The translations under genes and the position numbers were made by a program. The notes under the pieces were generated by a model. That model searched no databases. It saw only the letters and a program-made list of their open reading frames with translations, and was not told where the DNA came from. 8,584 nt of DNA, taken from contig CADDZH010000150.1 of assembly GCA_902812455.1 (NCBI GenBank), positions 1-8,584 on the forward strand. Direction: 5' to 3'. The number at the start of each line of letters is the position of its first letter. Within the stretch, counting starts at the first letter, position 1. Below, piece by piece: positions 1-5,574 of the stretch. Source of the DNA: Chloroflexota bacterium (GTDB taxonomy: Bacteria > Chloroflexota > Ktedonobacteria > Ktedonobacterales > Ktedonobacteraceae).

Positions 1-1
1 T

Positions 2-550
2 ATGCGCGTTCAAGAACATGTACGATTATCGGCTGCCGCAGCGCTAGTCACCTTACCCTGGCTGAAAAAAGATGTATGGATTCCCTTCACAGCAAGCATT
101 CTGATTGATGCTGATCACTATCTATGGCACGCAGTTACGCATCGCACGCCCAGCTTGCGAGCTGCGCTGCGCTACTTCCGGCAGGCTAACCCGCCGCGAC
201 TGCCGCAAGCACGATTGCTTCACCAACCGCCGGTACTGGCGCTCTTGCTGGTTATTGCGGCCTGCACGCGTTCGCGCATACTCTGGCTCATCCTGGGTGG
301 CCTCTCGTTCCACGTGAGCCTGGATGTCCTGCATGAAACACAGATGAAGCGCCTCAAGAAGACACTCAGTGAGCAGGTGCAGTCGAGATGTTCTGCATGC
401 GGGCAGTATTGTGAAGCCTTGCAATTGCATACAGTGAGCGTTGCACGCAATCTGCTTGACCGTTACAGTGCCAGGCATTATGTGATGCTATGCCCTGCAT
501 GCCATGAGAAGGCGCATAAGCGTGCTGAGTCGTTGACGGGATGGGCCTGA
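2..550 (+). CDS. YdjM-like membrane protein with C-terminal zinc-knuckle/HNH-like domain
   Basis: A 182-residue protein of unknown function. The N-terminal part (about 1-115) has hydrophobic stretches at about 10-20, 25-43 and 77-105. Its spaced acidic and histidine residues (H6, D36-x-D38-H39, H74, H104-x3-D108-x2-H111) resemble the metal-binding pattern of YdjM/DUF457-type membrane-associated putative hydrolases. The C-terminal part (about 128-175) has two CxxC knuckles (C130/C133 and C164/C167), with H143 between them and H168 and H172 after the second. This layout is like an HNH nuclease zinc fold, but the usual catalytic second His of the HH/DH pair appears to be Thr (LHTV). The ATG at base 2 gives a natural N-terminus with an early His. 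The upstream region is outside the window, so the start and ribosome site cannot be verified. The gene converges on metX. Both domain assignments come from motif reading and are tentative; that this is a real gene is fairly secure. Confidence 0.72.
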   Translation: MRVQEHVRLSAAAALVTLPWLKKDVWIPFTASILIDADHYLWHAVTHRTPSLRAALRYFRQANPPRLPQARLLHQPPVLALLLVIAACTRSRILWLILGGLSFHVSLDVLHETQMKRLKKTLSEQVQSRCSACGQYCEALQLHTVSVARNLLDRYSARHYVMLCPACHEKAHKRAESLTGWA

Positions 551-553
551 CCC

Positions 554-574
554 TGGCCTCCATAAAGGAGGCCA
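554..574. terminator. Hairpin between convergent genes, likely bidirectional terminator
   Basis: A perfect inverted repeat with 8-bp arms (TGGCCTCC / GGAGGCCA) and a 5-base ATAAA loop. It starts four bases after the stop of the plus-strand gene and lies 37 bases beyond the stop of metX on the opposite strand. The position between two converging genes and the GC-rich stem suggest a shared transcription terminator. No clear U-tract follows on either strand, so it is not a textbook intrinsic terminator. Confidence 0.55.
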
Positions 575-611
575 CTACATGTTATCAATTCTATGAAGGG
601 TAACAAGCCAC

Positions 612-1724
612 TTACAAGGATGGTTCGAGCGGATCTGATAGCAGGCGCAAGGCATGGGCCATTTGCTCCCACTCCTTGAGGAAGGCATCATGGCCGTGAG
701 GTGAGTCCAGTTCCGCGTAGATGGCATCGCCACCAAGCGCGCGTACCTGCTCGGCAAGCCGGCGAACGCGGGCAGGTGGGAACAGGAAATCTGAGCGAAT
801 ACCGATAAACAAAGCCCTGCTGCGCAGGCGGCGTAGCGCAGCCTCTAATGAAGGATAACCTTCGCTGGCGTCATACAAATCCATGGCGCGGCTGATATAG
901 AGATAGCTGTTGGCATCGAAGCGGCGCACAAGTGCCTCGCCTTGATAATAGAGGTAATTCTCGACATCGAAGCGACCACCGAGATCGCCTGAGCGACTGG
1001 GCGAGAGGATGCTCGGAGACCTGGCCGGTCGCCTGCCAAAGCGCAGCTCCATAGCTTCTTCACTCTGGTAGGTGATCATTGCCAGCATACGAGCTATGGC
1101 CAGGCCGGCATCAGGCCCCTCGCCTGGGGGATAATCGCCGCCGCGCCAGCGTGGGTCGGCCATGATAGCCTGGCGTTGCACCTCGCTGAAGGCCACTGCC
1201 TGGGCCGTAAGGGCATCAGTTGCGGCTACAACGGCCACTTTTTGCACCAGTTCGGGATAGGTTATAGCCCATTCAAGCGCCTGTTGCCCGCCTATAGAAC
1301 CGCCAGAAACCAGCGCTAGCTTGCGCACGCCCAGGCGCTCAATCAACATGCGCTGGGCGCGCACCATATCGCGAATGGTAATGACGGGGAAACGCATACC
1401 ATAGGGTTGCCCGGTACACGGATCGATCGATGAAGGGCCGGTGCTGCCATAGCAGCCACCCAGCACATTCGAGCAGATGACGAAATAGCGTGATGTATCG
1501 AAAGGCCGTCCCGGACCAATCAAGAGGTTCCACCAGGCGGCCTTCGGGTCGCCGGGGCGCTCAGGGTCGTGAGCATGAGAGCTGCCGGTGAGCGCATGGG
1601 TGATGAGCATGGCATTATCTGCCCCTGCATTGAGGCTTCCCCACGTCTCATAGGCCAGCGTGAGGGGGCCGAAATTGCCGCCATGCTGCAACGGCAACGA
1701 GTCGAAGATATGCTTCTCTATCAC
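612..1724 (-). CDS. metX: Homoserine O-acetyltransferase (MetX family)
   Basis: A cytoplasmic alpha/beta-hydrolase-fold acyltransferase of 370 residues, the usual MetX length. It is expected to acetylate L-homoserine with acetyl-CoA, the first committed step of methionine synthesis in this route. The family signatures run in order: YETWG (25-29), HALTG (43-47), the GPGRPFDTSRYF segment (70-81), NVLGGCYGSTGP (86-97), FPVITIRDMV (112-121), the nucleophile elbow GGSIGG with Ser143, RFDANSYL (268-275), Asp312 in SDFLFP, and His345 in GHDAFL. These supply the complete Ser-Asp-His triad. The start is GTG, and it shares one base with the TAG stop of the upstream membrane-protein gene (TAGTG), implying translational coupling; only a weak GAGG lies upstream. 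The elbow reads SGGSIGGQQ where GGSMGGMQ is common, a mild variation. Homoserine or serine succinyltransferase activity cannot be excluded, because acyl-donor specificity in this family depends on a few residues. Confidence 0.93.
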   Translation of the reverse strand: MIEKHIFDSLPLQHGGNFGPLTLAYETWGSLNAGADNAMLITHALTGSSHAHDPERPGDPKAAWWNLLIGPGRPFDTSRYFVICSNVLGGCYGSTGPSSIDPCTGQPYGMRFPVITIRDMVRAQRMLIERLGVRKLALVSGGSIGGQQALEWAITYPELVQKVAVVAATDALTAQAVAFSEVQRQAIMADPRWRGGDYPPGEGPDAGLAIARMLAMITYQSEEAMELRFGRRPARSPSILSPSRSGDLGGRFDVENYLYYQGEALVRRFDANSYLYISRAMDLYDASEGYPSLEAALRRLRSRALFIGIRSDFLFPPARVRRLAEQVRALGGDAIYAELDSPHGHDAFLKEWEQMAHALRLLSDPLEPSL

Positions 1725-3199
1725 TACAACAGCTTAGCCTCTGGTTCTGAGTCTGAATCTGAATCCGAGCCAGGCCCAACCGGCTTATCGGCAACGTTTT
1801 CCTCTACCTTTTGAGCCATCTTTTCCTTTGCAGCCTGGAACTCCTGCGGGTGCATTGCGCGCCACTCTGACCAGAGGGCGATCAGAAACGCCTGGAGCAC
1901 ACCGGCAACAGGAGAGGCGAGCAGTACGCCCCAGATGCCAAAAAGCTCACCGCCGGCAATCAAAGCAGCAATAGCGACAATTGGATGTAGACCGACTGCT
2001 CTCCCTACGATGCGCGGCCCCACAACATCGCCCTCTAAAACGTGAACGCCGACAAAGTAGGCCAGCACGATGAGCGCTATGATCCAGCCCTTTGTTAAAG
2101 CAAGTAGCACACAAATGGATCCTGAGATCAGGACGCCAAGGATCGGGATGAACTCTAATACAAATGCCATCACGCCCAGCAGGAGCGCATAAGGTACGCC
2201 AATAATCGCCATCCCAACGCCGACAAGCACCCCTATCAAAGAGGATAGTAGCAACTGGCCGCGAATGTAGCCGCCGACAATGCGTTGCAGCGTATTCAGC
2301 AGGAAGCGCACACGCCCGCTCTGCCGTCGCGGCATGTTACGCCTCAGCCAGTTGGTTATACGCTGTCCATCGACAAGTAAGTAGATGCTGAGGATGGCTA
2401 CCAGAATAATATCTACGACCGTACTGACGATGCCTGAGAGGATGGGCAGCGCATTGCCGGCAAGCGCTTCGGCGCGAGTGATGAGTTGATCGCGGATAGA
2501 GGCGATCTGGCTTGACGAGATGCCCAACGAGTTAAGGATCTGCTCCAACTGGGATGGATGCCCATTTTTCCCAGGTGTTAACAAGACGCTCAGATAGTGA
2601 GAGAGTGAGGAAGCCTGGTTGATGGCGGTGATTATAATGAGGTAAACCAGGCCGCCGAGGCCGCCCAGGACAAGAAGATAAACAATGATAATGGCCAGGA
2701 AGCGTGGCATGACACGCTGTAAAATTCCTACGGCAGGGGCCAGGGCATAGGCCAGCAGCGCGGCAATGACCAGCAAGAGGATCGTTGTTATCACGTGTCC
2801 TATCAACCACAGGAACAGGATCACAACGACTGTCCAGGCAAGGATGGCCAGCGGAATATCACGCCTGCGCGCCCACTTGGCGGCTTCTGTTACAGCATCA
2901 GCGGACTTAGCCGTTTCTTCGACCGGTTCAGCCACCGGCTCGGGAGCAGGCTTTGGCGCCTCAGTTGTCGTCGCTCCTGCAGTTGTTGCGGTGGCTCCCT
3001 TCAGCACGGTACCGGCCACCTGCAATGTTTCTCCAACCCTGTGTAAGAAACCACGCGACCTCTTCACCGGCCCCTGCATAGGCTCAGCAGTTTTCGAGGT
3101 TTTGTTGTCGGCGTTGTTGGCCTCTGTCGTCTCCGTCGTCTCTGCGGCTGGCTCTTTCAATATATTGACATTGCTTTCAGTCTTGTCGTTATCCGCCAT
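1724..3199 (-). CDS. AI-2E family transporter (PerM/YdiK/TqsA-like membrane protein)
   Basis: A 491-residue multi-pass inner-membrane protein. Hydrophobic segments lie at about 115-150, 168-192, 252-276, 315-335, 336-368, 371-390 and 405-445. Family landmarks include YLLVDGQRI (273-281), GYIRGQ (310-315), the PYALLLG...EFIPILG stretch (336-355), GPRIVGRAVGLHP (394-406) and ELFGIWGVLLASPVAG (418-433). Members export autoinducer-2 or act as Na+/H+ antiporters or permeases; the substrate here is unknown. Unusual additions are a roughly 110-residue hydrophilic N-terminus rich in Thr, Ala, Glu and Pro and a C-terminal acidic Ser-Asp repeat, both probably disordered. The ATG start is supported by AAGGGAG nine bases upstream (3209-3215). 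A TATAAT box at 3242-3247 probably drives this gene together with metX, which overlaps its stop codon by one base. Confidence 0.9.
   Translation of the reverse strand: MADNDKTESNVNILKEPAAETTETTEANNADNKTSKTAEPMQGPVKRSRGFLHRVGETLQVAGTVLKGATATTAGATTTEAPKPAPEPVAEPVEETAKSADAVTEAAKWARRRDIPLAILAWTVVVILFLWLIGHVITTILLLVIAALLAYALAPAVGILQRVMPRFLAIIIVYLLVLGGLGGLVYLIIITAINQASSLSHYLSVLLTPGKNGHPSQLEQILNSLGISSSQIASIRDQLITRAEALAGNALPILSGIVSTVVDIILVAILSIYLLVDGQRITNWLRRNMPRRQSGRVRFLLNTLQRIVGGYIRGQLLLSSLIGVLVGVGMAIIGVPYALLLGVMAFVLEFIPILGVLISGSICVLLALTKGWIIALIVLAYFVGVHVLEGDVVGPRIVGRAVGLHPIVAIAALIAGGELFGIWGVLLASPVAGVLQAFLIALWSEWRAMHPQEFQAAKEKMAQKVEENVADKPVGPGSDSDSDSEPEAKLL
1746..1769 (-). repeat. Hexanucleotide tandem repeat encoding Ser-Asp tail
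   Basis: Four tandem copies of a six-base unit (TCTGAR on the plus strand, the last copy TCCGAG). On the minus strand they encode alternating Ser and Asp near the C-terminus of the AI-2E-family protein, residues about 478-484. The in-frame six-base period means copy-number change would lengthen or shorten the acidic tail without shifting the frame. Confidence 0.7.
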
Positions 3200-3241
3200 T
3201 CTTCTGCGCTCCCTTCTCTCTCAAACACCTCACACCTAATG

Positions 3242-3247
3242 ATTATA
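3242..3247 (-). promoter_or_regulatory. Candidate -10 box of the AI-2E/metX operon
   Basis: A perfect TATAAT on the minus strand within the only sizeable gap (94 bases) of the minus-strand gene run, with its downstream end 42 bases before the AI-2E-family start codon. Spacing of 17 bases places the -35 position at about 3265-3270, where no good TTGACA match is seen. A sigma70-type promoter is plausible but rests mainly on the -10 box and its position. Confidence 0.5.
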
Positions 3248-3259
3248 CACTATTAAACA

Positions 3260-3271
3260 CTCTCTTGAGAG
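3260..3271. promoter_or_regulatory. Short inverted repeat overlapping the -35 region
   Basis: CTCTC-TT-GAGAG, two perfect 5-bp arms with a 2-base spacer. It covers the expected -35 position of the candidate promoter, where a regulator could bind. The two-base spacer makes it a poor RNA hairpin, so an operator is more likely than a terminator for the upstream ligase gene. It is short enough to arise by chance. Confidence 0.25.
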
Positions 3272-3293
3272 AAAGAAAGCATACGAGAATTGC

Positions 3294-4571
3294 TCAGTGC
3301 GATGGCAGCCATCGCCGATCTTCGACGCGCTTCGCCTTCAATTCAAAACGCGGGAGCGAATCCCTGGGCACAACTTCCACAGGAATGCGCAGGTTGAGAG
3401 CGACGCGAAGTTCTTCTTGAATCAGGGTTGCCGTCTCCGGTGGGCACTCCACCTGGAGAGCGATCTCATCCATTGGGCCATCCCTGGTCACGATGATCTT
3501 ATATTCGGCCACTTCAGGGAAACGGTGCAGGATATTGGCGAGAGCCGAGGGATAGACGTTAACACCTCGCACGATCAGCATATCATCCACACGGCCCAGG
3601 ACTCCCCCTGCCAGGGAAAGAAATGTGCGCCCGCAGCCACATTGATAGCCGCCGTGTCGCACAAGGTCACCTGTGCGATAGCGAATGGCCGGGCTGCCCC
3701 AGCGCCCCAGGTTGGTGAGCACCAGCTCGCCCACTTCGCCTTCTTTAACTGGCCGCCGGTCATGTGGGTCGAGAATCTCCGCAATGAACTCGCCTTCGTT
3801 GACATGTACGCCTGCTTGCTGCGAGCAAGCAAAGCCGAAAGCTCCCATTTCGGTCATACCGGCATGATCATATGTTTTCGCGCCCCATGCCCGCTCGATG
3901 CGCTCGCGCGTGGCCGGAATTGAAGCCCCTGGCTCGCCCGCGTGAATGGTGACGCGCACCGTTGATTCGCGCATATCCATGCCATGCTCCCGCGCTACTT
4001 CTGCCAGGCGCAGCGCATAGCTAGGCGTACACACCAGCACGGTGGCTCCAACATCCTGCATAGCGCGCAGGCGCTGCAGAGAATCCATGCCGCCACCAGG
4101 TACGGTCAGCGCCCCTACGCGCTTGGCCCCCTCATAAGCAGACCAGAAACCGATAAACGGGCCAAAGCCGAAGGCCAGGAAGACAATATCGTCCCGGCTG
4201 GCCCCGGCTGCCCGGTAGACGCTCGTCCAGCACTCGGCCCACCAATCCCAGCTCTCCTGAGTATCGAGGATTTTTAAGGGGCGTCCCGTTGTGCCGGAGG
4301 TCTGGTGCAGGCGAATATAGTCGCTCAATGGATACGTCAGATTGCTTCCATAGGGTGGATACGCCTCCTGGTCGGCAACCAGTTCCCTCTTGGTGGTAAA
4401 AGGCAATTGGGCCAGATCTTCTAGCGTTTCTATTCTAGGAGGAACGCCAGATTGAGCCAGTTTTTCCTGGTAAAAGCGATTAGCCGGAAGAATGCGAGCA
4501 AAGCCTTCTTGCAGGCGAGATAATTGATGCGCCTCAATCTGCGAACGGGACGCGGCTTCCAGGTCGTACAT
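3294..4571 (-). CDS. Phenylacetate-CoA ligase family (PaaK-like) acyl-CoA synthetase
   Basis: An ATP-dependent adenylate-forming enzyme of 425 residues, close to PaaK length. It is expected to activate a carboxylic acid, probably aromatic, to acyl-AMP and then acyl-CoA in the cytoplasm. The phosphate-binding loop TSGTTGRP is at 91-98, the aromatic/Gly-rich region FGFGPFIGF at 134-142, an A5-like YDHAGMTEMG at 234-243, YRTGDL at 298-303, GRVDDMLIVRGVNVYP at 326-341, and the C-terminal lysine segment PRFELKAKRV at 407-416, with K412 or K414 as the likely catalytic lysine. C249, H256, C311 and C313 could form the structural zinc site seen in some relatives (inference). The ATG start has AAGGA about 11 bases upstream. 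The gene follows the FAD subunit gene by 22 bases, so it is probably co-transcribed with the molybdenum enzyme and may supply its CoA-thioester substrate. The binding-pocket region is not closely PaaK-like, so phenylacetate itself is not assured. Confidence 0.88.
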   Translation of the reverse strand: MYDLEAASRSQIEAHQLSRLQEGFARILPANRFYQEKLAQSGVPPRIETLEDLAQLPFTTKRELVADQEAYPPYGSNLTYPLSDYIRLHQTSGTTGRPLKILDTQESWDWWAECWTSVYRAAGASRDDIVFLAFGFGPFIGFWSAYEGAKRVGALTVPGGGMDSLQRLRAMQDVGATVLVCTPSYALRLAEVAREHGMDMRESTVRVTIHAGEPGASIPATRERIERAWGAKTYDHAGMTEMGAFGFACSQQAGVHVNEGEFIAEILDPHDRRPVKEGEVGELVLTNLGRWGSPAIRYRTGDLVRHGGYQCGCGRTFLSLAGGVLGRVDDMLIVRGVNVYPSALANILHRFPEVAEYKIIVTRDGPMDEIALQVECPPETATLIQEELRVALNLRIPVEVVPRDSLPRFELKAKRVEDRRWLPSH

Positions 4572-4592
4572 GAAGGCACCAATCCTTTCTTG

Positions 4593-4601
4593 ATTATACC
4601 A
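4593..4601 (-). promoter_or_regulatory. Possible extended -10 promoter before the CoA ligase gene
   Basis: The minus strand reads TGGTATAAT, an extended -10 (TGn plus TATAAT). It overlaps the TAA stop of the FAD subunit gene and its downstream end lies 21 bases before the ligase start codon. No -35 match is seen at the usual spacing. It could give the ligase an extra transcript with a short leader, or be coincidental. Confidence 0.3.
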
Positions 4602-5574
4602 GTGAACTCAGCGCCCGGCGAATATAAATCGGTGTGACCTGCTTGCGATAATTGATCGTCAGATCGGCATTATCGAGCGGCTTGGCCTTTTTCGCTGCAG
4701 CCATTGCAACAGCCGAGATCAGCTCAGGCGTGAGTTTCTGGCCGATTAACTGCGCGGCGGCTTCGGTAGCTTCCACAGGATGAGAAGCAACAGCGCCAAG
4801 CGTGATACGTGCACCGGCAACAGTGCCATCACCGGCGAAGCGCAAGGCGGCGGCCACACCGAGAATAGGAAAGTCGAACGAACCCCGGCGGCGCAACTTG
4901 AGATAGGTACTGCGCCAGCCGCCGGCGGGAGGCAGGAGAATTTCGCTTAGTATCTCATTATCAGCTTTGTTGTACGGGTGCATCCCATCGTCGCGGAACA
5001 ATTCGCGGATGGGAATGATGCGCTCGCCATCCACGCTGACCAGCCGCACCTGGGCATCCAGGCTAACTAGCACAGGAGCTGTATCAGCCGAGGAGATGGC
5101 CCAGCAGCGCGGGCTGCCGGGCGCTACCAGGCAGATATCACCATCCCTTTTCATGCAATAGCCGATGGAATGCCGCCAGAACTCAGTCTGGTTGTAGTAG
5201 TTGCAGCGCGTATCCAGCAGCACATTACCGCCGATGGTGCCCATGTTGCGCAGTTGCGGCGTTGAGACCAGCCCGGCAGCCGTGGTGAGTGCAGGATAGT
5301 GTTCCTGCAATACCGGGTGCTCGGCAATAGCTGTGAGCGTGACGCCCGCGCCAATGCGAAATCCCTGATCCGGCGAGCCTGTAATGTGCTTCAGCTCAGC
5401 AAGATGGCGCAGGCCGATCAAGACCTGGGGCGTAAACTGGCGGCGCTTCATGTTTGGATAGAGGTCGGTGCCACCTGCAACCAGCATCGCGCCCTCGCCT
5501 TCTCCTGCCAGCATGCGGGCTGCTTCATCGAGGCTATGAGGAGCCATATAACGAAATGGTGGAAGACGCAACAT
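4594..5574 (-). CDS. FAD-binding subunit of molybdenum hydroxylase, with 4-hydroxybenzoyl-CoA-reductase-type [4Fe-4S] loop
   Basis: The 326-residue flavin subunit of a xanthine-oxidase-family complex. It passes electrons between FAD and the iron-sulfur centres. The FAD-binding AGGTDLYPNMKRR is at 33-45 and TIGGN at 113-117; the C-terminal CO-dehydrogenase-flavoprotein-like domain (about 220-322) includes GSFDFPILGVAAAL. An inserted loop holds C124, C140, C148 and C157 (spacings 16, 8, 9). This matches, from memory, the beta-subunit cysteines that bind the additional [4Fe-4S] cluster of Thauera 4-hydroxybenzoyl-CoA reductase; ordinary CO and xanthine dehydrogenases lack it. Length also matches HcrB (about 324). 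The ATG at 5574 was chosen over an in-frame ATG at 5658 because it follows AAGGAGG by nine bases, overlaps the previous stop by one base (TGATG), and begins the family's typical LPPFRY N-terminus. The subunit assignment is secure; the aryl-CoA substrate is inferred. Confidence 0.93.
   Translation of the reverse strand: MLRLPPFRYMAPHSLDEAARMLAGEGEGAMLVAGGTDLYPNMKRRQFTPQVLIGLRHLAELKHITGSPDQGFRIGAGVTLTAIAEHPVLQEHYPALTTAAGLVSTPQLRNMGTIGGNVLLDTRCNYYNQTEFWRHSIGYCMKRDGDICLVAPGSPRCWAISSADTAPVLVSLDAQVRLVSVDGERIIPIRELFRDDGMHPYNKADNEILSEILLPPAGGWRSTYLKLRRRGSFDFPILGVAAALRFAGDGTVAGARITLGAVASHPVEATEAAAQLIGQKLTPELISAVAMAAAKKAKPLDNADLTINYRKQVTPIYIRRALSSLV

Noticed and set aside
2766..3239. Plus-strand open frame opposite the AI-2E gene's N-terminus
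   Set aside because: The Ala/Val/Ser-rich product mirrors the low-complexity coding strand; no ribosome site or domain was seen.
3260..3271. Intrinsic terminator of the CoA ligase gene
   Set aside because: The arms are only 5 bp with a 2-base spacer, and the following T-rich stretch is short; an operator reading is preferred, at low confidence.
3297..3923. Long plus-strand open frame opposite the CoA ligase
   Set aside because: It lies wholly antisense to a gene with clear family motifs, and its own translation shows no recognisable domain.
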